10,181 bases of DNA from Candidatus Woesearchaeota archaeon (GTDB taxonomy: Archaea > Nanobdellota > Nanobdellia > Woesearchaeales > WJKV01): the NCBI GenBank assembly GCA_019322855.1, contig JAHWIA010000024.1:1-10181 (forward strand), in the 5' to 3' direction. Below the pieces are notes generated by a model, which worked only from the letters and a program-made list of their open reading frames with translations, was not told the DNA's origin and did not search any database. How positions within the stretch are numbered: position 1 is the stretch's first letter; every line of letters begins with the position of its first letter. A program made the position numbers and the translations under genes. Shown piece by piece: positions 1 through 6,103 of the stretch.

Positions 1-207
1 CATGACCTTTTTTCTCACTTCTTTTGTGCCTTTTTTTACGCTGACCATGACCAAGCTGGCCACACCGCAGCTAGGCACCCTTCTCTTGACTGTCTTTGCT
101 GTCTTCACGCTTACGATTTTCACTATCTTTGCTCCGCTATTATCGCAAGTTGGAACCAAGCTTCCTACCATCAGTCCTTTTGTAACTCTACTTTTTACTG
201 CTTTCAT
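1..207 (-). CDS. rpl14: Large ribosomal subunit protein uL14 (L14), N-terminal part
   Basis: The first 69 codons of uL14 are read leftward and the gene runs off the window edge; archaeal uL14 is usually about 130 aa, so roughly half is missing. The protein begins MKAVKSRVTKGL and contains CDNSGAKIVKIVSV, then RRVPSCGV and VMVSVKKGTKEVRKK. These match the conserved archaeal uL14 beta-barrel core ('ADNSGAK', 'VVSVKKG'). uL14 sits on the 50S interface near uL3 and uL24e. The start at 207 lies inside the last codons of uS17, giving a 20-nt out-of-frame overlap. It is preferred over the internal Met13 because residues 1-12 also align with the family N-terminus. Only a weak purine-rich stretch (TGAAAGAAA) precedes the ATG, so translation probably depends on ribosomes finishing uS17. 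Confidence 0.95.
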   Translation of the reverse strand, partial: MKAVKSRVTKGLMVGSLVPTCDNSGAKIVKIVSVKTAKTVKRRVPSCGVASLVMVSVKKGTKEVRKKVM

Positions 208-535
208 TTTCTTTCAGTATGTTTATGATAACGAATCTTTTCGTCTTGCTAATAGGCCTTGCCTCCATTATCTGTACTTCATCGCCCTCTTTGGCATTGA
301 TACATGAAGGATTGTGAACTCTGAACTTTGATTTTCTTTTCTCGTATCTCTGATACTTTGGAAGATAGTGTCTTCTAGCTCGTTGCACAGTCGCGGTCTT
401 TGTCATCTTGCTAGCCACAACTGTTGCTTTGAAGATCTTGCCCCTAAGCTTTAAACCGCCATGGAACGGACAGTGTTTGTCGTCCTTACATTCGGTTTTC
501 GGTTGCGGGACTTCAACTCCGATGTTCTTTTTCAT
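188..535 (-). CDS. rps17: Small ribosomal subunit protein uS17 (S17)
   Basis: A 115-aa protein of the archaeal/eukaryotic uS17 type, which binds 16S rRNA in the 30S body. The signature CPFHGGLKLRG at residues 22-32, preceded by Cys16, is typical of the archaeal N-terminal extension. The OB-fold follows (FKATVVASKMTKTATVQRAR, then the KYQRYEKRKSKFRVHNPS stretch and a conserved ARPISKTKRF segment at about residues 92-101). The start ATG overlaps the Rnp1 stop as ATGA and has the best Shine-Dalgarno in the operon, AAGGTGA, seven nt upstream. The C-terminal residues ENESSKK overlap the start of uL14. Length and content are normal for archaea. Confidence 0.97.
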   Translation of the reverse strand: MKKNIGVEVPQPKTECKDDKHCPFHGGLKLRGKIFKATVVASKMTKTATVQRARRHYLPKYQRYEKRKSKFRVHNPSCINAKEGDEVQIMEARPISKTKRFVIINILKENESSKK

Positions 536-804
536 TTTGTTTTCACCTTTTGTTTCATCCTATCTTCAGGTTTTCCTTGCAGCAATTTTCCTTCGACCTT
601 CAGTCCTTTCTCGGGAAATTGCACAATTTCGATCTGATGCTTCAGCACCGACCGCTTCTTTTTGTCGTGATAAATCACGAACGTATTTTGCGTCTCATCT
701 ATGATCTTGCCGGAAATCCCTTCAAGGGATTTGTTTTTGGCTTTCACTATTTTCATGGTGAGGCCGATTAGCTCACCCTTCACCAAATCCAATGCTTTTT
801 TCAT
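532..804 (-). CDS. rnp1: RNase P protein component 1 (Rpp29/POP4 homologue)
   Basis: A 90-aa protein matching archaeal Rnp1 (Rpp29), a subunit of the RNase P ribonucleoprotein that removes 5' leaders from pre-tRNA. In this family it works as a heterodimer with Rpp21 on the specificity domain of the RNA. Visible family features are the ELIGLTMKIVKAKNKSLEGI stretch (about residues 11-30), SGKIIDETQNTFVI (31-44) and the basic KKKRSVLKHQIEIVQF (48-63), which form the Sm-like barrel. It lies between aIF1 (2-nt gap, TAA-CT-ATG) and uS17 (ATGA overlap), the usual archaeal position. Being in this operon, tRNA-processing capacity would be made together with ribosomes. It is at the short end of the family. 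Confidence 0.93.
   Translation of the reverse strand: MKKALDLVKGELIGLTMKIVKAKNKSLEGISGKIIDETQNTFVIYHDKKKRSVLKHQIEIVQFPEKGLKVEGKLLQGKPEDRMKQKVKTK
543..549 (-). promoter_or_regulatory. Strong Shine-Dalgarno for uS17
   Basis: AAGGTGA on the minus strand, complementary to the archaeal 16S rRNA 3' end, sits 7 nt before the uS17 ATG at 535. It lies inside the last codons of rnp1. It is the strongest ribosome-binding site in the cluster and supports independent as well as coupled initiation of uS17. Confidence 0.7.
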
Positions 805-806
805 AG

Positions 807-1115
807 TTATTTGGTTTCGATAGTTTCTGGGGCAAACCCTTGCTCAACCAAAATTTTTTTTACATTCTTTGTATGGTTGCCTTGCAATTCGATTGTATTG
901 CCTTTCACAGTTCCGCCGCATGCAAGTTTGGACTTCAATGTCTTTGTCAGGTTATCGATATTGATTTCAGTCGTATCGATTCCTGTTATCAAGGTATATA
1001 CCTTGCCGAACTTACGCTTCTCGGTCTTTATGACAACCTTTTGGCTTTCCTTTGCGATTGTCTGACAAACGCAAAGTTCTTTGGGTAAACCGCATTTACT
1101 ACATATATTGCTCAT
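807..1115 (-). CDS. Translation initiation factor aIF1 (SUI1 family)
   Basis: A 102-aa homologue of eukaryotic eIF1/archaeal aIF1, which binds the 30S subunit near the P site and monitors start-codon selection. The SUI1 domain spans about residues 25-100, with KRKFGKVYTLITGID, then KLACGGTVKGNTIELQGNH (about 63-81) and KNVKKILVEQGF, all hallmarks of the family. The N-terminus carries Cys5, Cys8, Cys15 and Cys17 (CxxC-x6-CxC), a probable zinc ribbon also found in many archaeal members. Start and stop are linked to the neighbours: ATGA overlap with uL29 upstream and a 2-nt gap to rnp1 downstream. There is no clear Shine-Dalgarno, so translation is probably by re-initiation. Placement between uL29 and Rnp1 is the standard archaeal order. 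Confidence 0.95.
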   Translation of the reverse strand: MSNICSKCGLPKELCVCQTIAKESQKVVIKTEKRKFGKVYTLITGIDTTEINIDNLTKTLKSKLACGGTVKGNTIELQGNHTKNVKKILVEQGFAPETIETK

Positions 1116-1294
1116 TTTTGTTTTGATGTTTGTATTCTTGCTAATATTTTTCTTATTTGAGCGATCCTGCCTGAATTTTCAGGCGATGCTCCTGTAGCAA
1201 TTTGAGCGTACAATTTCATCAGCTCTTTTTTCAGCTCTTGCTCTTTCGATCTCTTGTCTTCTTCTGTAAGTTGAGCTATTTCTTTGTATTTCAT
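1112..1294 (-). CDS. rpl29: Large ribosomal subunit protein uL29 (L29)
   Basis: A 60-aa, two-helix uL29 protein, located near the exit of the 50S polypeptide tunnel beside uL23. It shows the family pattern: an N-terminal MKYKEIAQLTEEDKRSKEQE helix, a central LKKELMKLYAQIATG, and a C-terminal GRIAQIRKILARIQT helix, matching the bacterial/archaeal 'E-L-x(2)-L-R-x(2)-G...RIRxxRR-x-IARI' layout. It overlaps uS3 by ATGA at its start and aIF1 by ATGA at its end. It has normal length for the family. The purine stretch AAGAAGAT upstream is at best a weak ribosome-binding site. Confidence 0.93.
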   Translation of the reverse strand: MKYKEIAQLTEEDKRSKEQELKKELMKLYAQIATGASPENSGRIAQIRKILARIQTSKQK

Positions 1295-2133
1295 TTTTTA
1301 TCTTCTTGTTCTTCTTTTTTCTTTTTTGTTGCTGTCTTCTTCTTTGGCTTTTTTTCTGCTTCTTCTTCTGTCTCAGAAGCTTCTGCAATTTCTTCCATTG
1401 CAGGCTCTTCTGCCTGCTCCACAATGATTTCTTCTGCTTCCTCTGTGCCTAATTTCTCTTCACCTTCCTCGCTTAATTTAGGAAGCTTAACTGCAGCTTT
1501 TGTAGCCTCGACCCTCTTTTTCATCTCTGTCTCTTCTACGCCTATCAATTTTATATCATCAGGAAGTTTAATGTCAGGAGGCATTATGCTTACCTTTATG
1601 CCTACTGTACCTGTCTTTAATTCCGCTCTTGTTATTGCCTTATCAACATCCAAATAACTTGTGGTTCCGCTCTTTTTCAGATAGCCTTGGTAGAATCTCC
1701 AAGTTCTTGCTCTTGCACTAGGGATCCTTCCGCTGATCAAGATCTCTACACCGAGAGCGCCGGACCTCATCACGCCTTCCAGCATGCTGTAGCCTATTCT
1801 TTTGAATCTCATCAGACCGAATCTTTCCAATGAATCCTTTATCTTTTCTGCGACAACTCTCGCATTAAGCATTGGCTCTTCTATTTCTGCAATCTCGACC
1901 TGAGGATTTTCTAGCTTGAAATTTTTCTTAAGACCGTCAGTAATATTTCTTATGTTCTCGCCTTTTCTTCCTACAACCAAACCTGGCCTGGCAGCATATA
2001 TTATGATTTTGTCTCCCAAAGGAGTCCTGACAACTTTTGTATGGCTAAATCCTGCGCCTGGTATTCTTTTGGAGATGAATTTCTCTATCTCAAATTCTTT
2101 CAACTTTTCCGCGATAAACTGACGTTCGATCAT
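1291..2133 (-). CDS. rps3: Small ribosomal subunit protein uS3 (S3) with acidic/basic C-terminal tail
   Basis: A 280-aa uS3, part of the mRNA entry site on the 30S head. The N-terminal type II KH domain (about residues 17-95) has its loop at GRKGENI (55-61) and the archaeal start MIERQFIAEKLKEFEIEKFI. The C-terminal uS3 domain follows with GVMRSGALGVEILISGR (120-136), ARARTWRFYQGYLKKSG (141-157) and GTVGIKVSIMPP (175-186). From about residue 200 to 280 there is a low-complexity tail: first Glu-rich (EEAEEIIVEQAEEPAMEEIA), then Lys-rich to the end. This tail makes it longer than typical archaeal uS3 (roughly 200-230 aa). The start overlaps the uL22 stop as ATGA, with AAGGAT a few nt upstream as ribosome-binding site. 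Confidence 0.97.
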   Translation of the reverse strand: MIERQFIAEKLKEFEIEKFISKRIPGAGFSHTKVVRTPLGDKIIIYAARPGLVVGRKGENIRNITDGLKKNFKLENPQVEIAEIEEPMLNARVVAEKIKDSLERFGLMRFKRIGYSMLEGVMRSGALGVEILISGRIPSARARTWRFYQGYLKKSGTTSYLDVDKAITRAELKTGTVGIKVSIMPPDIKLPDDIKLIGVEETEMKKRVEATKAAVKLPKLSEEGEEKLGTEEAEEIIVEQAEEPAMEEIAEASETEEEAEKKPKKKTATKKKKEEQEDKK

Positions 2134-2774
2134 TTTTTATCCTTGTCCTCGTTCTGTTCTGCAGGCTTTTCTGCTGCAGGTTTAGGTTCTGGTTTTACTT
2201 CTGATTTTGATTCTAGCTTAGGTTCCGGCTTTGGTTGTGGCTTTGGTTGTGCTTCAGCCGGTTTTGTTTCAGATGTCACAGGCGTTGCTGGTTTCTTTTT
2301 CTGTTCCTTTTTTTCTTTTTTCTCCTTTTTCTCTTTCTTCTGTGTCAATGCTTCCCTGACGACAACTTCCACATGAGTACGTTTCATTGATCTTCCTCTT
2401 TGCCTTCCGCCCTTCATCGGCCTGCTGGCCATGTGAGCGTTCATGTGATAAATCTCAAGCTTTCCTGTTGCAAGACCCATGTTCTGGGCATTCGCAGTCA
2501 CACTTTCCAAAACTTTCAAAATCCTGTGGCTAGCTTTTATTGGATATCTTCCTGGCCCAAGTTTTACCCTGTGAGGAATGCTTAGCCTGAATCTCTTGTA
2601 AGGTACAGCCTGCTTCTTTTCCATGACCTGCTGCAGGATCTGCTTTGCTTTTTCCAAGGGTTTGCCTTTCAAAAAATTACAAATCTCAACAGCCTGTTTT
2701 GTACTTATGTCTAGATCTGTGCCCACGGCCTTTGCCATGTTCTCTTCAACAAAACAGCTGTATTTGTGTACCAT
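2130..2774 (-). CDS. rpl22: Large ribosomal subunit protein uL22 (L22) with long K/P/E-rich tail
   Basis: A 214-aa uL22, which lines the 50S exit tunnel. The folded part is residues 1 to about 143. It begins with YSCF and VGTDLDISTKQAVEICNFLK (archaeal/eukaryotic type), then LGPGRYPIKASHRILKVLES (72-91) and NAHMASRPMKGGRQRGRSMK (112-131), followed by THVEVVVRE. The tail from about 144 is low complexity: a KKEKK run, then repeating Lys-Pro/Glu-Pro units, ending in EQNEDKDKK. Archaeal uL22 is usually about 150-160 aa, so some 55-65 residues are extra. The tail coding contains a perfect 12-bp tandem duplication, suggesting growth by replication slippage. The start follows uS19 after 10 nt, in a TAAGGAAAG junction that supplies its ribosome-binding site. 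Confidence 0.96.
   Translation of the reverse strand: MVHKYSCFVEENMAKAVGTDLDISTKQAVEICNFLKGKPLEKAKQILQQVMEKKQAVPYKRFRLSIPHRVKLGPGRYPIKASHRILKVLESVTANAQNMGLATGKLEIYHMNAHMASRPMKGGRQRGRSMKRTHVEVVVREALTQKKEKKEKKEKKEQKKKPATPVTSETKPAEAQPKPQPKPEPKLESKSEVKPEPKPAAEKPAEQNEDKDKK
2227..2250 (-). repeat. Perfect 12-bp tandem duplication in the uL22 tail coding region
   Basis: GGCTTTGGTTGT (plus strand) occurs twice back to back at 2227-2238 and 2239-2250, encoding two QPKP units of the uL22 tail. Degenerate versions of the unit continue on both sides (TTCCGG, TTCTGG variants), consistent with a slippage-prone low-complexity tract. Confidence 0.9.
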
Positions 2775-2787
2775 TTTACTTTCCTTA
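2775..2787 (-). promoter_or_regulatory. uS19-uL22 junction: stop codon fused to Shine-Dalgarno
   Basis: Minus strand TAAGGAAAGTAAA followed directly by the uL22 ATG. The uS19 stop TAA runs straight into GGAAAG, giving an AAGGA ribosome-binding site about 8 nt from the start. The same layout occurs at 3166-3177 and, as a variant, at 3886-3896. Confidence 0.6.
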
Positions 2788-3165
2788 TTTCACGCTGATC
2801 GAAGATGTTCCTCTTGTCGCGCCAATACCTGGAGCGCTATGAGAAACCCTCTTTCTTGTGTCTGCCATTTCTCCCAGTCTATGGCCTATCATTTCAGGCA
2901 ATATGTAAATCTCCTGGAATACTTTGCCAGTATGAACCTGAATCTTCAGTCCTACCATCTGCGGAAGGATCACCATGTCTCTTGCATGGGTTTTCAATTT
3001 TCCTTGTCCATTCTTTATCTTCTTCAAGAGATTGACCTGTTGATGGGTCAAGCCTCTCTTTATGCTTCTTCTTAAGTTGGAAGGCAATAGTTCTGCAAAC
3101 TCGTTCAAGCTCAACTGCTTTAGCTCTTCCAAATTTTTTCCGCGAAATGTGAATTCTTTAGCCAT
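2785..3165 (-). CDS. rps19: Small ribosomal subunit protein uS19 (S19)
   Basis: A 126-aa uS19, located on the 30S head near the decoding A site. It starts MAKEFTFRGKNLEELKQLSL, the archaeal/eukaryotic N-terminal form, and continues with ELLPSNLRRSIKRGL (29-43). The core has KTHARDMVILPQMVGLKIQ (58-76), HTGKVFQEIYILPEMIGHRL (78-97) and GEMADTRKRVSHSAPGIGAT (98-117), which are the universal uS19 signatures ('HNGK.F..V.I...M.GHKLGEFA.TR'). Length agrees with archaeal homologues. The gene is nine nt downstream of uL2, with a TAAGG stop/ribosome-binding-site fusion, and ten nt upstream of uL22. Confidence 0.97.
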   Translation of the reverse strand: MAKEFTFRGKNLEELKQLSLNEFAELLPSNLRRSIKRGLTHQQVNLLKKIKNGQGKLKTHARDMVILPQMVGLKIQVHTGKVFQEIYILPEMIGHRLGEMADTRKRVSHSAPGIGATRGTSSISVK

Positions 3166-3177
3166 TTTCTTTCCTTA
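3166..3177 (-). promoter_or_regulatory. uL2-uS19 junction: stop codon fused to Shine-Dalgarno
   Basis: Minus strand TAAGGAAAGAAA then ATG of uS19. The uL2 stop codon supplies the first bases of the AAGGA ribosome-binding site, nearly identical to the junction before uL22. Confidence 0.6.
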
Positions 3178-3885
3178 TTTTTTCTTACCCGTCCTTCTTG
3201 AAGCGATCTTTCCTACTTTAGCTCCAGGAGGCGTGTGTCTTGAAACAGTATACGGATAATTCTTCTTCGAACTTCTAGTACCTCCGTGAGGATGGTCCAC
3301 TGCGTTCATAGACTGACCGCAAACTTTTGGATATAATTTGCTCCTTGCTTTCATTGCCTTGAACCTGTTGCCTGCTTTCATGAAGGGTTTTTCTTTCCTT
3401 CCGCCGCCAGCAACTACCCCGATGCTCGCCCTGCACTGAGGATTGAAGATCTTCTTTTTCTTTGATGGAAGTTCAACAACAATACCTTCAGGAGTCTTTG
3501 TGACCAGCCTTGCGACTGCTCCGCTTGCTCTTACAAGTTTGCCCCCGTCGCCTGGCTGTGTTTCAATATTATGAATCAATGTACCTTCTGGAAGAAGGTC
3601 TAACTTTGTTATTGCTCCGGGATTCTGTGTAACATCAATGCCGCTCTGAATGACGTCTCCAACCTTTATCCCTTCTGGCGCAAGGATGTATGACGGTCCT
3701 TTACCTTCAAAATCTACTTTTGCCAGAGGAGCTGAATGCCCCGGACAATGGACAATGTCCATGATTGTGCCTTTCAATGTTTCAGCAGTAAGAGAGTTAT
3801 GCCTGGCTGCGCCCTTGTATCTGAAGCTTTTCGCCTTGAACTTAGGGCTTCTTCCTCTCTGCTGTGCAATGATTCGTTTTCCCAT
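3175..3885 (-). CDS. rpl2: Large ribosomal subunit protein uL2 (L2)
   Basis: A 236-aa uL2, an early rRNA-binding protein near the peptidyl transferase centre and the intersubunit bridge. It starts MGKRIIAQQRGRSPKFKAKS, the archaeal/eukaryotic form, with RYKGAARHN shortly after. The OB-fold and SH3-like domains follow with PGDGGKLVRASGAVARLV (111-128) and CRASIGVVAGGGRKEKPF (151-168). The universal NAVDHPHGG motif is at 194-202, with the functionally important histidines intact, and the chain ends VSRHTPPGAKVGKIASRRTG. Its length matches archaeal uL2 (about 235-240 aa). It begins 8 nt after uL23, with TAAGGT from the preceding stop as ribosome-binding site, and ends 9 nt before uS19. Confidence 0.98.
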   Translation of the reverse strand: MGKRIIAQQRGRSPKFKAKSFRYKGAARHNSLTAETLKGTIMDIVHCPGHSAPLAKVDFEGKGPSYILAPEGIKVGDVIQSGIDVTQNPGAITKLDLLPEGTLIHNIETQPGDGGKLVRASGAVARLVTKTPEGIVVELPSKKKKIFNPQCRASIGVVAGGGRKEKPFMKAGNRFKAMKARSKLYPKVCGQSMNAVDHPHGGTRSSKKNYPYTVSRHTPPGAKVGKIASRRTGKKK

Positions 3886-3896
3886 TTTTTACCTTA
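3886..3896 (-). promoter_or_regulatory. uL23-uL2 junction: stop codon fused to Shine-Dalgarno
   Basis: Minus strand TAAGGTAAAAA precedes the uL2 ATG. The uL23 stop TAA overlaps an AAGGT motif, a variant of the TAAGGA junctions found before uS19 and uL22. Confidence 0.55.
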
Positions 3897-4277
3897 TATT
3901 AGTCCCAGATTCGTCGCAATGTCTATTGCAGGCGTGTCCGGTGCAAATTTAACATATGCTTTTTTCAAACCTTTTGTTGAGTTCAACATATTGATCTTCA
4001 ATACCTTTGCCTTGAACAATGCCTCAATCGCGATCTTGACTTCGTGTTTGTTTGTCTTTTTATCAACAATGAATATGAGCTTGTTTTCACCTTCCATCAA
4101 CCGCACTCCTTTTTCTGTGGATAACGGATATCTGACTGTCCTATAAGCATCCAATTCTTTTTCTTTCTTAGTTACTTTTTTGGCTGTTTTTGCTGTCTTT
4201 TTCTTGGCTTTCTTTGCAGCTGCTTTCGCTGCCTTTTTCTTCTTTTCCACGATCCTTTTCACTAAGTTTCTTGCCAT
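3894..4277 (-). CDS. rpl23: Large ribosomal subunit protein uL23 (L23) with Lys/Ala-rich N-terminal extension
   Basis: A 127-aa uL23, at the 50S exit-tunnel rim, where SRP and chaperones dock. The folded domain starts at about residue 44: AYRTVRYPLSTEKGVRLME, then NKLIFIVDKKTNKHEVKIAI (66-85), EALFKAKVLKINML and KGLKKAYVKFAPDTPAIDIA, matching the archaeal uL23 core of about 85 aa. Residues 1-43 are an added, strongly basic K/A-rich segment (for example KKKKAAKAAAKKAKKKTAKT) reminiscent of histone H1 tails and of the N-terminal extension of eukaryotic uL23. The ATG at 4277, 9 nt after uL4, is the only start in frame that follows the uL4 stop closely, but an internal start nearer the core cannot be excluded. 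No strong Shine-Dalgarno is present. Confidence 0.95.
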   Translation of the reverse strand: MARNLVKRIVEKKKKAAKAAAKKAKKKTAKTAKKVTKKEKELDAYRTVRYPLSTEKGVRLMEGENKLIFIVDKKTNKHEVKIAIEALFKAKVLKINMLNSTKGLKKAYVKFAPDTPAIDIATNLGLI

Positions 4278-4286
4278 TTTATCTTA

Positions 4287-5096
4287 TTATTTTACGAACA
4301 AATTATCCTGCTTAAGTTTCTCGATTGCGCCCTGGCTCCAGATGGTTAATCTTCCGGACTGCGCGCCCGGTGCCAGATGCTCTGCATTCAAACTCATAAC
4401 ATTAACGATGTTTACGCCAGGAATGTTCTTTCCTGATGTCTGAAGTTTGCATTTTTTGCTTACAACTATCAACGGGCCTGTTTTTGTCTTATATTTCCTG
4501 TTTCTTAATTTTCCCTTGCCAGCCCTTACTTTTCTGACATTGCATCTGTCTAATTCTTTGTTAAGTTTCAGACCATCAAATACTTTCTTGACATCTTTGA
4601 CCTTTTCCAATGCTTCAAACTTATCTTCTACAATAATAGGAACATTCTCTGGAACTATGTGCCCCCTGGCCTTGATTAAATCTTTATCTGTTGTCGCAGA
4701 TATCGCGCTCCTTATTGCTTTCTTCCTTTCCTTCTCATTGATCTTTTCTTTCTGAATCTTCTCTGCTTTTGGCGGATGCGCTCTTCTGCCGCCCACTGTG
4801 TTAGGTGCAAACGCGCCTACCCAGAAGAATCTTGTACCGTTCCTGCTCAAGATCTTTCTCGGCGTCCTTGATATGCCATGGCCATAACTTCCTCTGTACT
4901 TTCTTCTTCTTTTTGATATCAGAACTGATGGACGTTTCCCTGCTTCAGGATCTGCACCGTAAGGAGTTCTCCTCTTGCTCTGCAATGAAAGAACTGCTCT
5001 TTGGATTAGATCTTCCCTGATCTTTTCATTAAACTGCCTAGGCAAATCAATTTCAGCTTTCTTCTGTCCACTGATGTCAAATACTGCTGCTTTCAT
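4287..5096 (-). CDS. rpl4: Large ribosomal subunit protein uL4 (L4)
   Basis: A 269-aa uL4 of archaeal type (also written L4/L1e), whose loop reaches into the 50S exit tunnel. The N-terminus MKAAVFDISGQKKAEIDLPR is typical. The extended tunnel loop with the basic, glycine-rich motif lies at about residues 42-110: RRTPYGADPEAGKRPS, KRRRKYRGSYGHGISRTPRK, then GAFAPNTVGGRRAHPPKAEK. The C-terminal half shows PIIVEDKFEALEKVKDVKKV and the archaeal ending TIWSQGAIEKLKQ. It starts one nt after the uL3 stop (TAAAATG) and ends nine nt before uL23, so it is translationally coupled on both sides. Length and motifs are ordinary for the family. Confidence 0.97.
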   Translation of the reverse strand: MKAAVFDISGQKKAEIDLPRQFNEKIREDLIQRAVLSLQSKRRTPYGADPEAGKRPSVLISKRRRKYRGSYGHGISRTPRKILSRNGTRFFWVGAFAPNTVGGRRAHPPKAEKIQKEKINEKERKKAIRSAISATTDKDLIKARGHIVPENVPIIVEDKFEALEKVKDVKKVFDGLKLNKELDRCNVRKVRAGKGKLRNRKYKTKTGPLIVVSKKCKLQTSGKNIPGVNIVNVMSLNAEHLAPGAQSGRLTIWSQGAIEKLKQDNLFVK

Positions 5097-5097
5097 T

Positions 5098-6036
5098 TTA
5101 TTTCAGAGTAGGTGCAGGTAGTGCAAGTTTTTTGTTCGGCCTTATAGGTTCAGTCAATGTGACTAACCTTTTCTTCGGGCCGCCTATACTGCCCTTCAAT
5201 AATAGATAGTGATTCTTAACATTGCCATACTTGTGTATCGGTTTCAGATCTTTCTCTGTTCCTAATTTGACAATCCATTTGTTGTATTCTGTCCTTAGAT
5301 GATAACCCATCTTACCAGGCATAGGTGCTGTATAAGCTACCTTTCCGTAACCTTCTGGCGCGATGACTGCTGCTCTCTTTGCTTTCTCGCTCTTGTGGGA
5401 TCTTACTTTGACACCGAATCTCTTGACAGGTCCTTGGAAACCTTTTCCTGTTGTGACACTGTGGCTGTCCACTAATTGCCCCTGCTTGAAAACATCGTTC
5501 ACTGTGATTTCTTTATCCAACAATTCTTTTGCAAGTTTCAACTTGTCTTCAGCAGACGCACCTCCAAGTGCTATCTCAAATATTTCAGGTTTCTTTTTTC
5601 CAAAACCTGCAAGTTTCGGCTGTGTGTAAACATTAACTCTTACGTCTGAATATCCTTCTGCGTTCTCTGGCAATTGCTTCTGCTTCTTTGGCAGTTTTAT
5701 TGTCTTGGCAAGGGTTTTGTCAAGCTTTGGGTTGAGAATTTCAGAAGAAAGACGTTTTCCATAAGGAGTTTTTTTGTAAAAACGAACAGAAAAGATGCGC
5801 ATCGGAGGACATTCAATGATGGTACAAGGCACAGAAAGAGTTTCTTTGGCAGTTGGTGAGGTTTTTCGGGTATCGATGAAATGAACATCGACCATGCCAG
5901 CCTTATACCCGGCAAAACCTAGAAGTTTATTATCGTTAGAACTAGCCCAATTTCTGATTCGGGCTGCTTGTCTCTGTGCTCTCTTTCGGGGCCAGAATTG
6001 AAGTGACCCTCTTCTAGGATATCTTTTTGTAGGCAT
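5098..6036 (-). CDS. rpl3: Large ribosomal subunit protein uL3 (L3), first gene of the operon
   Basis: A 312-aa uL3, an assembly-initiating 50S protein that reaches toward the peptidyl transferase centre. The archaeal/eukaryotic N-terminus RRGSLQFWPRKRAQRQ (9-24) and LLGFAGYKAGMVDVHFIDT (38-56) are clear. The conserved signature SVTTGKGFQGPVKRFGVKV (about 203-221) and MPGKMGYHLRTEYNKWIVKL mark the second half. It is slightly shorter than many archaeal uL3 proteins (about 330-360 aa), as expected for a reduced genome. It is the first gene of the cluster. The ATG at 6036 aligns with the family start; the sequence directly upstream (ATAATAAAACAAA) lacks a Shine-Dalgarno, and a good AAGGTGA lies 34 nt further up. 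Confidence 0.97.
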   Translation of the reverse strand: MPTKRYPRRGSLQFWPRKRAQRQAARIRNWASSNDNKLLGFAGYKAGMVDVHFIDTRKTSPTAKETLSVPCTIIECPPMRIFSVRFYKKTPYGKRLSSEILNPKLDKTLAKTIKLPKKQKQLPENAEGYSDVRVNVYTQPKLAGFGKKKPEIFEIALGGASAEDKLKLAKELLDKEITVNDVFKQGQLVDSHSVTTGKGFQGPVKRFGVKVRSHKSEKAKRAAVIAPEGYGKVAYTAPMPGKMGYHLRTEYNKWIVKLGTEKDLKPIHKYGNVKNHYLLLKGSIGGPKKRLVTLTEPIRPNKKLALPAPTLK

Positions 6037-6059
6037 TTTGTTTTATTATGATTGATTAG

Positions 6060-6103
6060 GGATATTTTTTTCACCTTCTTTTTGATTAAAAATAAGTTTA
6101 TCC
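6060..6103 (-). promoter_or_regulatory. uL3 leader with isolated Shine-Dalgarno and weak stem
   Basis: On the minus strand AAGGTGA (6077-6071) is a good ribosome-binding sequence but lies 34 nt from the uL3 ATG. It sits in a loop bounded by GGATA (6103-6099) and TATCC (6064-6060), which could form a 5-bp stem. The stem is short and the function unproven; it could be chance in AT-rich DNA. Confidence 0.25.

Noticed and set aside
1202..1657. Plus-strand Phe/Ser-rich frame of 151 codons with hydrophobic look
   Set aside because: Antisense of the Lys/Glu-rich uS3 tail and uL29; the apparent membrane segment arises from complementing AAA/GAA codons.
2290..2340. Long pyrimidine tract that looks like a simple-sequence or triplex element
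   Set aside because: It is the complement of the KKEKK-coding tract of uL22; coding low complexity explains it.
2041..2376. Plus-strand Ser/Gly/Phe-rich frame opposite uL22 and uS3
   Set aside because: It is the antisense of the Lys/Pro/Glu-rich tail codons of uL22; repetitive appearance comes from that tail, not from a gene.
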